A DNA stretch of 64,000 bases from Bosea sp. F3-2 (GTDB taxonomy: Bacteria > Pseudomonadota > Alphaproteobacteria > Rhizobiales > Beijerinckiaceae): assembly GCF_008253865.1 (NCBI RefSeq), contig NZ_CP042332.1:62001-126000 (forward strand), written 5' to 3'. Numbering within the stretch: the stretch's first letter is position 1; every line of letters begins with the position of its first letter. Positions 9,908 through 19,391 of the stretch are shown here, piece by piece. Below the pieces are notes generated by a model. It made no database searches, had not been told where the DNA came from, and saw nothing but the letters and a program-made list of their open reading frames with translations. The position numbers and the translations under genes were made by a program.

Positions 9908-10129
9908 TCATGCCTTCAATTCCCGAACTGGCCGCGCTCCTTCCGAGAACCGGCCGCGCAGGAAGCCCAGTGAGGCTGCCCGATCGGCATCTCGCAAGAG
10001 CTCATCACGGTTGTGAAGCAAGGCCCCGATGGCCGCCCGGGCGTCGCCGTCGAACTCCGCCAGAACGGAATCTATTTGTTGCTCCTTAGGCTTCGGAGCA
10101 GGCGCCTGTTTCAGCACGACTGGCGGCAT
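9908..10129 (-). CDS. small conserved-looking protein preceding the helicase gene
   Basis: A 73-aa, charged, helical protein (EFDGDARAAIGALLHNRDELLRDADRAASLGFLRGRFSEG) with a Pro-rich N-terminus. Its TGA overlaps the helicase ATG by 4 bp, a strong sign of translational coupling. No family is recognised with certainty. The position suggests a partner of the helicase or of the exonuclease further upstream. Confidence 0.6.
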   Translation of the reverse strand: MPPVVLKQAPAPKPKEQQIDSVLAEFDGDARAAIGALLHNRDELLRDADRAASLGFLRGRFSEGARPVRELKA

Positions 10130-10232
10130 GGGTGCGTCCTCAAGAATGAGAACATTATGAGAACGATCGCTTTCGAGGAGTCAAGCTCCGTGGCGAAATT
10201 CACACCGGGGCGCCTACTGGAATGGGCGCCGG

Positions 10233-11225
10233 CTAGGCGCGATATCGATCGAGCGCCGTAAGCCGCTGGATCAGTGGTTCAGCGTCCTCCCAGCCATAAA
10301 TCTCGGTGCGGAGATAGCGGAGCTCCTCCTCTTCGAGCTCGTCATCGATCTCGATCCACCAGGCTCTCGGCCTGCCGTCGCTTCCATCCGACCAGCGATA
10401 GCCTCTACCCTTCAGTTGGTCCTTCATGTCGAATGGCGCGTTCTCCGCATAGATGCGGACGCGGCTACGCTCGCTTGAACGCAAGAGTTCCGAGAATGGT
10501 TGCGCGCCACCCTCCCCCGCAGGCCTCGCCAGCACCTCGAGCAGCGCGTTGCAATCATCCGTCGCGCGATGGCCTTCGTGAAACAGGCCGGATTGGCCGA
10601 CCAGATATCCGAGCTTGTTGCCCTCAAAGCCAAGATCCGCCCACGGAATCTCTTTGACGGAACATGCCCAGGCCTTCGAGACGAAGGTCGGCGAGAGTTT
10701 CTCGCAAAACGGCCGGTCGAACGCGGCATTATGGGCGATCACGAGATCGGCAGGTTCGATAAGTGCATCCAGCGCTGCAACATCGATTTCGCGACCAGCA
10801 ACCATCTCGTCAGTAATCCCCGTCAGCCGCGTAATCTCCGCCGGGATTGGCTCCGAGGGCTGGCGCAGGCCGCTATAGATGCCCACGACGTCGCCGATCA
10901 CGCCCTCGTTGTCATAGGTGAAGGCGACTGCACCAATTTCGATGATCTCGTCCTTGGCGTGATTGAGACCTGTTGTCTCCGTGTCGACCCAAACCGCAAG
11001 GTTTGGGAACGCGCTTTCCGCTCGCGGGATCACTGCGCGCGGCACGAGTTTGCGCAGAACCCTGTAGCGACCGCCCTGCTCCAGCCGCTGCGCAGCTTCT
11101 TCTTCATTCCAGCCCGTTGGCAGCGCCGGCGCGTTGGCTCCGCGCTTTCGCGGCGCTGGCCGAGGCGCTTCCCTGTAGCCGGGTGCGTCGTCGAACAGGT
11201 CGATCTGGGTGGATGCTGACTTCAT
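10233..11225 (-). CDS. DEDDh 3'-5' exonuclease, DNA polymerase III epsilon-like
   Basis: A DnaQ-superfamily exonuclease of 330 aa. An N-terminal extension of about 70 residues (with a QIDLFDDAP clamp-binding-like motif near residue 8) precedes the catalytic domain: VDTETTGLNHAKDEIIEIGA (Asp81, Glu83), IAHNAAFDRPF (second Asp) and HRATDDCNALLEVL (catalytic His and last Asp). After it, a domain with YRWSDGSDGRPRAWWIEI resembles the C-terminal part of other Hyphomicrobiales exonucleases of this group, not the chromosomal DnaQ itself. It is probably an accessory repair exonuclease. It shares strand with the helicase and small gene, with about 100 bp in between. Confidence 0.88.
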   Translation of the reverse strand: MKSASTQIDLFDDAPGYREAPRPAPRKRGANAPALPTGWNEEEAAQRLEQGGRYRVLRKLVPRAVIPRAESAFPNLAVWVDTETTGLNHAKDEIIEIGAVAFTYDNEGVIGDVVGIYSGLRQPSEPIPAEITRLTGITDEMVAGREIDVAALDALIEPADLVIAHNAAFDRPFCEKLSPTFVSKAWACSVKEIPWADLGFEGNKLGYLVGQSGLFHEGHRATDDCNALLEVLARPAGEGGAQPFSELLRSSERSRVRIYAENAPFDMKDQLKGRGYRWSDGSDGRPRAWWIEIDDELEEEELRYLRTEIYGWEDAEPLIQRLTALDRYRA

Positions 11226-11351
11226 CGTGCAGTCGTCACTTCCTTCGCCGACTGCCTGTCCGTCGTTGCCAGAACAAGAAAGTCGGGATCGTGATCGCTC
11301 TCGAAGAGGACACGGCGTCCAAGCCTCGGCGAGCGCACGCCCGCTCCAGTG

Positions 11352-11780
11352 CTAGGCCGCCTTGCCGCGCGAACTCTTCCGACGCTGCTGCCCGAGCCCC
11401 ATGGACTTGGCCAGGTTCGATCGTGCTTCGGCATAGGCAGGAGCAACCATCGGATAGTCCGGCGGCAGGCCCCATTTTGCGCGATACTCATCGGGCGTCA
11501 TGTCGTAGGCCGTGCGCAGGTGGCGCTTGAGCGATTTGAACTTCTTCCCATCCTCCAGGCAGATCAAGAAATCCGCAGTGATCGACTTTTTGATCGACAC
11601 TGCCGGCGCGGGCTTCTCGGCCGGCGTCGGCGCCGGCGGCTCTTTGCCCAAGCCCGTGATCGCCGAATGCGTGGTGGCGATCAGCGCGGGAAGATCCGCC
11701 GCGGGAACGCTGTTATTCGACACGTAAGCCGATACGATATGGGCAACGAGATCGATGATTTCGGCGTTAGCTTCTGACAT
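11352..11780 (-). CDS. MucR/Ros-family zinc-finger transcriptional regulator
   Basis: DNA-binding regulator of the alphaproteobacterial MucR/Ros group. The C-terminal half has the family core ICLEDGKKFKSLKRHLRTAYDMTPDEYRAKWGLPPDYPMVAPAYAEARS, where the zinc-finger His side is intact. The N-terminal half is helical (ANAEIIDLVAHIVSAYVSNN), the oligomerisation part. I chose the ATG at 11780 (MSEANAEI) because GGGA precedes it; the upstream ATG at 11801 has no ribosome site. MucR proteins bind AT-rich DNA and often silence acquired genes; its targets here are unknown. Confidence 0.93.
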   Translation of the reverse strand: MSEANAEIIDLVAHIVSAYVSNNSVPAADLPALIATTHSAITGLGKEPPAPTPAEKPAPAVSIKKSITADFLICLEDGKKFKSLKRHLRTAYDMTPDEYRAKWGLPPDYPMVAPAYAEARSNLAKSMGLGQQRRKSSRGKAA

Positions 11781-12128
11781 TTCAAATCCCAGCTGCTTCA
11801 TTGCGGAGGACCCAATTCGATTCAGCGTCTTATGTTTTCGAGCAGATCAAGGCAAATTGTCGCCAGGGCTCACGTGCCTGTCTGTTTGCGACCGGTTTGC
11901 TAGAGGCGCGCCGCGGACCTTGAAGAACCACGCTCGAATGAGAGAGCAACCGCTTCAGGGCGGATGCGAACTTCATGCTGCCAAGCCGAGGTGGTCCGCC
12001 AACTATAACGACAATCCTCCGGGCTTGCCTTTCAGGGTGATTTTGTTGCGGACAAGCTCAGTGGCGTTTCTATCGGATCGTGCCACGCACCCATTATGCT
12101 GCTTGGGAATTTGCTCACGGATGGGGGC
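11781..12128. other. gene-free gap between divergent mucR and yhaO-like genes
   Basis: About 350 bp between two divergently transcribed genes, so promoters for both must lie here. I see no clear palindrome or RNA gene. Confidence 0.5.
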
Positions 12129-13415
12129 TTGAGCGTCATTTCTGGTTTTCGCTTTGTCCACTGCGCGGATCTGCACATCGACGCCCCGCTAAAGTCGCTA
12201 GCGCTGCGCAACCCCGAGCTTGCTGAGCTGGTGGCGAACGCGACGCGAAAAGCATTCGTCGCGACGATTGATCTGTGCCTCGAGGAGAAGGTCGACGCGC
12301 TGCTGATCGCGGGCGACCTCTATGACGGCGACCAGACCTCGATGAAAACCGCCGGCTTCATCGCCGCGCAGCTCCGCAGGCTCGACGAAGCTGGAATTGG
12401 GACATTCGGGATTCGCGGCAATCACGATGCCGAGTCGCGGATCACCAAGGAACTCGTTTTTCCCGACAGTGTCACGTTTTTCAAAGGTTCAGCCGCAGCC
12501 ATTCCCCTGCCCGGCCAGGTCGGCCGCCGAGACGTCGTTGTCCACGGGATCAGCTTTCCGAAGCCGCACGCGCCGGAAAGCCTATTGCCGAAATTCAAGG
12601 CGCCGGTCGAAGGCGCGATCAATATTGCCCTTCTGCACACGAGCCTTGCTGGCGCCGAAGGTCATGACCGCTATGCCCCGTGCAGCGTCGCGGACCTCGC
12701 CGGTGCCGGCTTCGATTATTGGGCGCTCGGCCACGTCCATAAGCGCCAGGTTCATCTCGAAAAGCCGGCCATTGTAATGCCCGGCATCCCCCAGGGGCGG
12801 GACATCAACGAGAGTGGCGCCAAATCGGTCAGCCTTGTTACCATCGCCGACGACGGCAGCATCACGATAGCAGAACACCGCACGAGTACCGCCCAGTTTG
12901 AGCGCGTTTCAGTGGATTTGTCCGGTATCGAAGACTGGCCTGAGGCCATGCGAGCGATCGGCCGAAAATTGGCGGCCGAGCGAGACACAACCGCCTCTGA
13001 GCACCTCATCGCCCGCGTCTCCCTCAGCGGCGCGACCTCCCTCAATTGGCGACTGCGTCGGGAAGCGGACTTCCTGCGCGCCGAAGTCGAACAGCAGGCG
13101 GCGATCATCGGAAACACCTGGATCGAGAAGGTCAGCTCAGCCTGCTCGGCTCCGGGTGATGTCACGATTGAAGCCGCTGGCGCCGTCGCAGAGCTTTCGC
13201 AGCTGGTTTCTGAGACCGTCCTGCAATCCGACGCCTATCGGCTCGCAGCCAGCGAGCTGATTTCCGAGCTTCAGGGAGCCCTACCCCGCGAGCTCCACAA
13301 AATCTTCGGAGAGGACCAGGCCAGCTTCGAGAAGGCCGTCGCAGAACTCTCCCAGGACGGGGCGCTTGACGTAATTGCTCATCTGCATGAGGCCGAGCAG
13401 GAGCCGCGGATCTGA
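12129..13415 (+). CDS. YhaO/SbcD-like metallophosphoesterase (DNA repair exonuclease)
   Basis: Mre11/SbcD-type nuclease subunit. The five metal-binding motifs are in order: HCADLHID, AGDLYDGD, GIRGNHD, LLHTS and ALGHVHKRQ. The C-terminal ~200 residues are the YhaO-type capping region. The frame is open from 12096, but that ATG has no ribosome site. The TTG at 12129, directly after GGATGGGGGC, places FRFVHCADLH close to the N-terminus as is usual, so I prefer it. The stop overlaps the ATG of the next gene (TGATG), so the nuclease and ATPase are coupled and probably form one complex acting on DNA ends. Confidence 0.88.
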   Translation: MSVISGFRFVHCADLHIDAPLKSLALRNPELAELVANATRKAFVATIDLCLEEKVDALLIAGDLYDGDQTSMKTAGFIAAQLRRLDEAGIGTFGIRGNHDAESRITKELVFPDSVTFFKGSAAAIPLPGQVGRRDVVVHGISFPKPHAPESLLPKFKAPVEGAINIALLHTSLAGAEGHDRYAPCSVADLAGAGFDYWALGHVHKRQVHLEKPAIVMPGIPQGRDINESGAKSVSLVTIADDGSITIAEHRTSTAQFERVSVDLSGIEDWPEAMRAIGRKLAAERDTTASEHLIARVSLSGATSLNWRLRREADFLRAEVEQQAAIIGNTWIEKVSSACSAPGDVTIEAAGAVAELSQLVSETVLQSDAYRLAASELISELQGALPRELHKIFGEDQASFEKAVAELSQDGALDVIAHLHEAEQEPRI

Positions 13416-16400
13416 TGCGGATCAGGCGCCTCGACCTCACCCGCTATGGCCGCTTCACCGACCGTTCGATCGACTTCGGCGCTCCCGAAACCGGCAAGCC
13501 CGATTTTCATTTGATTGTCGGGGCGAATGAGGCCGGGAAATCGACCCTGACGGCCGCCATTGTCGATCTCTTCTTTGGGATGGGTCAGCGCTCCCCATAC
13601 GGCTTTCTGCATGGCTACGACGGCATGCAGATTGGCGCCGCGCTCGATCTTCCGAGCGGCGAACGCGAGGTGGTCCGGGTTAAGCGAGGCGCCCGGCTGC
13701 GCGATGCGAGTGGGCAAGCTATCGATGAAGGCATCCTGACGGCTGGTCTTTCCGGCATCGATCGCGAAGCCTATCGGATGATGTTCTGCCTCGATGAGGA
13801 GACGCTTCGGATGGGTGGCGAGAGCATTCTCGCCAGCCAGGGCGAGCTCGGACAGCTGCTCTTTTCTGCCAGCGCCGGCCTTGCGGCCTTTGGTCAACGA
13901 TTGAGCAAGCTCCAGGAGACCGTCGACGCCTTTCACAAACCGCGTGGCAGATCGACAGAGCTCTCGGTCTTCAAAGCCAGGCTCGACGAGCTGAAAGCCC
14001 GGAAGGATGCCATCAACGTCCTCGCCACGACCCATGCGCAACTCGTGCAGGAGCGTGACGACGCCGCCGCGAAGTATGAGGCTGCGCTGTCCCAACGTAC
14101 CACATCCAAGCTTCGCCTCGATGAGATCAACCGCTATCTCGGGATCCTGCCTGATCTCGCAGCTCTGAAGGCTTTCCGCCTGGACCTGTCGACCTTGGCA
14201 GACGTGCCTCAGCCGCCGGCCGCCTGGAGCGAGCGCCTGCCGGAGCTCATCGGTGCCGAGGGACGTATCAAGGCAGCTTGTGAGATTGCCTCAGCCAACG
14301 TCGAGCGGCTCCGTCGCGAGCGCGACGCTATCCACGTCGAGCAATCGCTCATCGACGCCGGGCCGGCGATCGATGCCCTCCGGAATGGCGAGGCGCGTTA
14401 TGTGGCAGCGCTCGATATCTCAAAGCGGGAATCCGAGCTTACTGTCATCGAGGGAAATCTGAGGAAGATCGCAGAACGCCTTGATCGTGCAGACGAGCTA
14501 CCGGCGAAACTGGTGTTGCCCGCTATGCTAGTCGGGAAGCTTCGTGGGCTGATCGATCGGCGTTCACGTATCCGCGAAAGGCTTCAGGCGGCCTTCCGCG
14601 AATGCGTTCGCGCAAGCGACGCACTTACAGTGGCAAAGCAGGTGCTCGCATCGTACGGAACCGCCGAACAGGACGAAGCGCTAACCGCACGAATCCAGCT
14701 CGTGCTCGACCAGGCCCGGGCAAGCGATCACGCAGCACGCGAGAAGGCGGCCCGGCGTGTTGTCCTCGGTCTCCAAGAAAAGCTCTCGGACCAGCTTGGC
14801 CAGCTTGGCTCGTGGTCCGGTGACATCGAGCACCTCGCTGCAGTCAAAACCCCGACGACGGACCAGATCGAAGATTGGCGCCGCCGGGGCGAAGCGATCC
14901 GTCAGGCCATTCTCAAGCACGCCTCTGACATCGAAAGCCTGACCAACACCGCGGTTGAACTCGCTGCCACCATCACCTCGATCAAGGCGGCGACGGGACT
15001 TGTCGACGATGCAACCGCTCGCATCTCTCGTGCCGATCGAGATGACGCCTGGCGAGCCCATCGCCAGGCCCTCAGCGAAGGCACTGCCACCGCCTTCGAA
15101 ACCGCGTTGCGCAACGATGATGGGATCATCGAGACCCGGCTTAGCCAGACGAGCCTTGCGGCCGACCTGAGGCAGGCCGTCCAGGCCGAGGCGACGACAG
15201 CCGCTAGGCTCCGGCGGGCGGTGCAGCTCCACGCCGACGCCCAGGCGTCGAAGTCCGATTTGGACGCCGAAATGGCGGCCACGTTCATCGCCGTCGGCTT
15301 GCGAGATGATGCGCACCTCGCTGAACTCGAGCGGTGGCTGATGCGCCGCGCCTCGGCACTGGAAGTCAATGCGGGGCTCAAGGCAGCATCGACCGATCTC
15401 CGCATTGCTCAAGAAGATGGCGCTACGCAGGTTGAACGGCTGGCGGCAGCCCTGAAATCGATTGGAGTGATGCCACCTGAGGACGGGTTCGAGAGCCTCC
15501 TCGTCAGCCTTCAAACAGCGGTCGATCGGCAGACAAAACTGCGCTCCGATCTTGCCCATGCTGCGAAAGCGGTCGAAGGCGGGGCCACCGAACTGGCCAC
15601 GAGGCAGAGGGACGCCGCTGAAGGGCAATCGGCTCATGATGACTGGCAGCAGGAATGGAATGCCACGGTCGGATCCTGTTGGCTGAGCGAAGTGCCCTCA
15701 CCTCTCGGCCCTGACGAAGTCAGCCAGGTCCTGAGCGTTCTTGCCGAAATCCCGCCGCTGGAAAGCGAGCGCGAAAGCCTCAGCCATCGCATTGCGGCAA
15801 TGAAGCGAGATCAGGGTCAGTTCGTCCAGGCCGTAGGCGACGTTGGCAGCTCACTCCAGATACAAGCGAGCGAGGCCGATCCTATCAAGCTTGCTTCGGA
15901 CTTACGTCGCCGGCTGGAGATCGCCCGGTCGAACGAGCGCGACTGGCGCAACAAAGAGGCCGAGCTCGAGCGAGCGGTGATCGTCCATCGCGATGCTTTG
16001 GAGGAGCTTACCCTTCACCAGGCCGAGGTTGAAACACATACCTCGTTTTTCGGCGTCGCCTCGCTCATGGAGGTCAGCGCCAAAATCGAGGAGGCTAACC
16101 GCCGATCCGACCTCGAGCGCCAGGTGAAGGTTCTGAGCAGCCGCATTACAGTGGCGTGTCGGACGGAAACCTTGGGCGCCGCCGAAGCGACCCTTGTTGC
16201 GTTCGAGCAGGCTGCTCTGGAGGCAGAGGCGGCCGCCCTTATAGGTCGGTTGGAGGGGCAAGACCGTGAGGCTCACGAGCTCCATGCTCGGCATTTGCAG
16301 GCCGATCATGCGCTCGCCGCGATTGGTGGCGACGACGCTGTGGCCCGCCTCGACGAAGAGCGGCGCACCGTGCTGGTCGAACTCGAAGAAAAGGCCATCC

Positions 16401-16876
16401 AGTTTGCACGCCTGAAATTGGGCATCGCAGCCGCTCACCAAGCTCTGCAGAGCTATCGGGATACGCATCGCACCTCGATGCTACAGAATGCGTCCGATGC
16501 GTATCGGACGATCACGAAGGGCGCGTACTCCGGCTTGTCCACGCAACCGAATGGCGACAAGGAAATCCTTCTTGGCGTCATGGCGGCCGGCGGATCCAAG
16601 CTAGCGACCGAGATGTCGACCGGCGCCCGGGCACAACTCTACCTGGCGCTTCGTATCGCCGGCTATCATGAGTTCGCAAAGACGCGTCCGTCGTTGCCGT
16701 TTATCGCGGACGACATCCTGGAGACCTTTGACGATTTCCGCTCCGAGGAGGCTTGCCGCCTATTCTCCGGGATGGCGTCAACCGGTCAGGTCATTGTCGC
16801 AACCCATCATCACCATCTGATCGATATCGCTCGCCGCGCCTGTGCAGGCGTCATCGTACATGAAATCGAGGCCTGA
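13415..16876 (+). CDS. YhaN/SbcC-like SMC-type ATPase
   Basis: Large Rad50-like ATPase of 1153 aa. The N-terminus MRIRRLDLTRYGRFTDRSIDF is typical of YhaN. Walker A is VGANEAGKSTL at residues 35-45, followed by IVDLFFGM. The middle is about 900 residues of coiled-coil-rich sequence. The C-terminal ATPase half has MSTGARAQLYLALRIAGYHEF (signature) and LPFIADDILETFDDF (Walker B), then ATHHHHL. No zinc-hook CxxC is seen in the middle, as expected for YhaN rather than Rad50. Translationally coupled to the nuclease gene before it. Confidence 0.9.
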   Translation: MRIRRLDLTRYGRFTDRSIDFGAPETGKPDFHLIVGANEAGKSTLTAAIVDLFFGMGQRSPYGFLHGYDGMQIGAALDLPSGEREVVRVKRGARLRDASGQAIDEGILTAGLSGIDREAYRMMFCLDEETLRMGGESILASQGELGQLLFSASAGLAAFGQRLSKLQETVDAFHKPRGRSTELSVFKARLDELKARKDAINVLATTHAQLVQERDDAAAKYEAALSQRTTSKLRLDEINRYLGILPDLAALKAFRLDLSTLADVPQPPAAWSERLPELIGAEGRIKAACEIASANVERLRRERDAIHVEQSLIDAGPAIDALRNGEARYVAALDISKRESELTVIEGNLRKIAERLDRADELPAKLVLPAMLVGKLRGLIDRRSRIRERLQAAFRECVRASDALTVAKQVLASYGTAEQDEALTARIQLVLDQARASDHAAREKAARRVVLGLQEKLSDQLGQLGSWSGDIEHLAAVKTPTTDQIEDWRRRGEAIRQAILKHASDIESLTNTAVELAATITSIKAATGLVDDATARISRADRDDAWRAHRQALSEGTATAFETALRNDDGIIETRLSQTSLAADLRQAVQAEATTAARLRRAVQLHADAQASKSDLDAEMAATFIAVGLRDDAHLAELERWLMRRASALEVNAGLKAASTDLRIAQEDGATQVERLAAALKSIGVMPPEDGFESLLVSLQTAVDRQTKLRSDLAHAAKAVEGGATELATRQRDAAEGQSAHDDWQQEWNATVGSCWLSEVPSPLGPDEVSQVLSVLAEIPPLESERESLSHRIAAMKRDQGQFVQAVGDVGSSLQIQASEADPIKLASDLRRRLEIARSNERDWRNKEAELERAVIVHRDALEELTLHQAEVETHTSFFGVASLMEVSAKIEEANRRSDLERQVKVLSSRITVACRTETLGAAEATLVAFEQAALEAEAAALIGRLEGQDREAHELHARHLQADHALAAIGGDDAVARLDEERRTVLVELEEKAIQFARLKLGIAAAHQALQSYRDTHRTSMLQNASDAYRTITKGAYSGLSTQPNGDKEILLGVMAAGGSKLATEMSTGARAQLYLALRIAGYHEFAKTRPSLPFIADDILETFDDFRSEEACRLFSGMASTGQVIVATHHHHLIDIARRACAGVIVHEIEA

Positions 16877-17025
16877 GGAGCGGTCTTGCAAGCGCTTGTA
16901 GACTGCCGAGATTGCATCGACAGCCAAGTGAGAGATCGGGCATGATGGCACTTTCAAAGCAACCGTGAGGGGCCATGGCCGGTCTCCATGATCGAAGGGC
17001 TCTCCTCAAAGCGTAAGCGTCGTCC

Positions 17026-18558
17026 TCAGGCCACGTCGCTGAGAGTGGGGTGTGCCGGATAGGCCCAGGGCAGCAGTTCATCGATGCGGCTATTCGGATG
17101 ACCGTTGACGATCCTGGTCATGATGTCGGCGAGATAGGCGTGCGGCTCGACGCCGTTGAGCTTCGCGGTTTCGACGAGCGAGGCGATGACGGCCCAATGC
17201 TCTGCGCCGCCGTCGGAGCCGGCGAAGAGTGCGTTCTTGCGGGTTAGGGCCAGCGGCCGGATCGAGCGCTCGACGGTGTTGGAGTCGATCTCGACGCGGC
17301 CGTCATCGAGGAAGAGGCTCAAGCCCTCCCAGCGCGAGAGCGCGTAGCGGATAGCCTCGGCGAGCTTCGTCTTCTGGCTGATCAGGCTGAGCTTCTCCCG
17401 CAGCCATGGCTCCATGGCCTCGAGGATCGGTCTGCTTTTTTCCTGGCGCGCGGCTCGGCGTTCATCGGCGTCGAGGCCACGGATCGCGGCCTCGACGCGA
17501 TAGAGCTCGGCGATGCGCTGGAGGGCTTCGCTGGCGATCGGCGCGGGGCCGGCCTGGGCGAGTTCGTAGAAGCGCCGCCGCACATGGGACCAGCAGAGGG
17601 CCAGGCGAACCTCGCCGCGTTCGGCCAGCACCTTGTAGCCACCATAGCCGTCGACCTGGAGGATGCCGCCGAAGCCGGCGAGATGAGCGATCGGTCGTTC
17701 CGCCTTGCGGTCGGGAGCATAGACATAGACGACGCCGGGCGGGTCGACGCCGCCCCAGGGCCGGTCATCGCGGGCATAAGCCCAGAGCTGGCCCGTCTTC
17801 GTCCGGCCCCGGCCAGGATCGAGCACGGGCGCGGTCGTCTCGTCGGCGAACAGCTTGGGCGAGGCTTTCAGCACCGCCAGCATCCGTTGATGCACGGGCC
17901 GCAGCAGGAAGGCCGCGCGCCCGACCCAGTCGGCCAGCGTCGAGCGGTCGAGCGCGACGCCCTGGCGCGCATAGATCTGGGCCTGACGGTAAAGCGGCAG
18001 ATGATCAGCGTATTTCGAGACGAGCACCTGGGCCACTGTCGCCTCGGTCGGGATGCCGCCCTCGATCAGCCGGGCCGGTGCCGGCGCCTGCACCACGATG
18101 CCCTCGCAGGACCGGCAGGCGTATTTCGGCCGGCGCAGCACGAGCACGCGGAACTGGGTCGGCACGATGTCGAGGCGCTCAGCCACATCCTCTCCGATGC
18201 GATGGAGCTTGGCGGCACAGCAGGGGCAGATGTTGCGCTCGATATCGACCACCGTCTCGATCCGCGGCAGATGCGCCGGCAGCGCGCCGCGGTTCGCGCG
18301 GCGCTGGCGCGCCCGGGCCGCCTTCTCGGCTGGCACTGTCTCCTCAGACGCCGCGAACCCGGCGGCTTCGACCTGCTCGACCTCTTCCAGCCCCAGCAGA
18401 AGCTGATCCTCGGGCAGGCTCTCGGCCCGGCGACCGAAGCGATGCCGCTGCAGTTCCTTGATGATCTGGCGTAGACGCGCAATCTCCGCTTCCCGTGCGA
18501 TCAGCATCGCCTGAAGCGTCTCGGGGTCACGGGGAAGCTCTGGCGGGAGCGAGGCCAT
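17026..18558 (-). CDS. tnpC: IS66 transposase TnpC
   Basis: 510-aa transposase. The N-terminal leucine-zipper region (EAEIARLRQIIKELQRHRFGRRAESL) precedes a Cys motif (ICPCCAAKL...YACRSCEG) and the DDE catalytic domain with LFADETTAPVLDPGR, QVDGYGGYK and CWSHVRRRF, ending in the IS66 C-terminal domain (VIASLVETAKLNGVEPHAYLADIMTRI). Length and motifs are complete. Confidence 0.96.
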   Translation of the reverse strand: MASLPPELPRDPETLQAMLIAREAEIARLRQIIKELQRHRFGRRAESLPEDQLLLGLEEVEQVEAAGFAASEETVPAEKAARARQRRANRGALPAHLPRIETVVDIERNICPCCAAKLHRIGEDVAERLDIVPTQFRVLVLRRPKYACRSCEGIVVQAPAPARLIEGGIPTEATVAQVLVSKYADHLPLYRQAQIYARQGVALDRSTLADWVGRAAFLLRPVHQRMLAVLKASPKLFADETTAPVLDPGRGRTKTGQLWAYARDDRPWGGVDPPGVVYVYAPDRKAERPIAHLAGFGGILQVDGYGGYKVLAERGEVRLALCWSHVRRRFYELAQAGPAPIASEALQRIAELYRVEAAIRGLDADERRAARQEKSRPILEAMEPWLREKLSLISQKTKLAEAIRYALSRWEGLSLFLDDGRVEIDSNTVERSIRPLALTRKNALFAGSDGGAEHWAVIASLVETAKLNGVEPHAYLADIMTRIVNGHPNSRIDELLPWAYPAHPTLSDVA

Positions 18559-18600
18559 GACGCGGATTCAATCATATTCGTCAGATGCTTGCGAGTTCTT

Positions 18601-18957
18601 TCAGCTCGCGGCGACCGGTGTCGCCGTCCGCTGCGGTTCATGGACCCGGCGCCAGTCCAGCCCTTCGAACAGGGCCTGAAGCTGGGCCGCCGTCAGCCGC
18701 AGGGCTCCGTCCTCGATCTTGGGCCAGCGGAACTCGCCATCCTCCAGACGCTTCGAGACGAGCACCACGCCGGTTCCGTCCCAGAACACCAGCTTCACCC
18801 GGTCCGGGCGCTTGGCGCGGAACACGTAGATCGTGCCGGAGAACGGATCGGCGCCCATCGTCTCGCGCACCAGCGCGGCCAGGCCCTCGGCGCCCTTTCG
18901 GAAGTCGACCGGCTTCGTCGCGACCATGACGCGGACCGCGCCGGTCGGGCCGATCAC
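18601..18957 (-). CDS. tnpB: IS66 accessory protein TnpB
   Basis: 118-aa Orf2-type protein with the family's VDFRKGAEGLAALV, PFSGTIYVFRAKRPDRVKLVFWDGTG and RLEDGEFRWP motifs. Required for IS66 transposition; biochemical role unknown. Overlaps tnpA by 4 bp (ATGA), indicating coupled translation. Confidence 0.96.
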   Translation of the reverse strand: MIGPTGAVRVMVATKPVDFRKGAEGLAALVRETMGADPFSGTIYVFRAKRPDRVKLVFWDGTGVVLVSKRLEDGEFRWPKIEDGALRLTAAQLQALFEGLDWRRVHEPQRTATPVAAS

Positions 18958-19391
18958 GACCCAGCCTTCAACGCGCCGAGCACCGCCGCGATCGTGGCCG
19001 GGGAGGCCCCGTTCTCGATCGTCACCCTGACGCCGGCGACGTCGATCTCGATGGCCGCCGCGCGGCGCTGCCGAGCGCGCCGTGATGTGGGCGCCGGCCG
19101 CTGCGGTGTAACTGCAGGTTCCGGCGCGACCACCGCCGACACGAACGCTGGCACCGCATCTGCGGCCTTGCGGATCTCGCGGCGCCAGGTGAACAGTTGC
19201 TGCGGCGACAAGGCATGGCGGCGGGCGACGGCGCTCACCGTCGCCCCAGGCTCGAAGCTCTCCGCCACGATCCGCGCCTTGTCCTCGGCAGACCAGTCCC
19301 GCCGGCGCCCCGCGCCGGTGAAGACCTCAAACCGCCGAACCGGATCGTCGATCTCGGCGCTGGTTTTAAGCGTAAGCTCTGAAATCGTCAT
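18954..19391 (-). CDS. tnpA: IS66 accessory protein TnpA (helix-turn-helix)
   Basis: 145 aa. The helix-turn-helix segment RRDWSAEDKARIVAESFEPGATVSAVARRHALSPQQLFTWRRE is diagnostic of the IS3/IS66 OrfA-type DNA-binding subunit. It is the first gene of the tnpABC operon and lies just inside the right inverted repeat. Confidence 0.95.
   Translation of the reverse strand: MTISELTLKTSAEIDDPVRRFEVFTGAGRRRDWSAEDKARIVAESFEPGATVSAVARRHALSPQQLFTWRREIRKAADAVPAFVSAVVAPEPAVTPQRPAPTSRRARQRRAAAIEIDVAGVRVTIENGASPATIAAVLGALKAGS

Larger units (their letters stand above)
7136..9911 (-). pseudogene. UvrD/Rep-family superfamily 1 DNA helicase, interrupted and frameshifted
   Basis: An ATP-dependent 3'-5' helicase relic. 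Motifs in order on the minus strand: Walker A AGAGSGKTNTL (9522-9911 segment), VLDYDDLL, then DEYQDTN (motif II), VGDDAQSIYSFRAA (III), LDQNYRST (IV) and STIHSAKGQEW (V). Lesions: (1) a small indel near 9585, where GTFHGIGA should continue to RLLRDYAEQLG; (2) an IS21-like insertion at 8236-9224; (3) a one-base loss near 7647, where VSG should continue to FRVLQILPGIGP; (4) early termination at CIPIDAA, removing motif VI. Deleting the IS and one 5-bp repeat restores a clean frame (DPDIAADIGGRFDHVMVDEY). The start overlaps the stop of the upstream small gene by 4 bp, suggesting a former operon. Confidence 0.9.

Noticed and set aside
17406..18474. Long open frames antisense to the IS66 transposase gene
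   Set aside because: Shadow frames of a GC-rich gene; no protein-like pattern.
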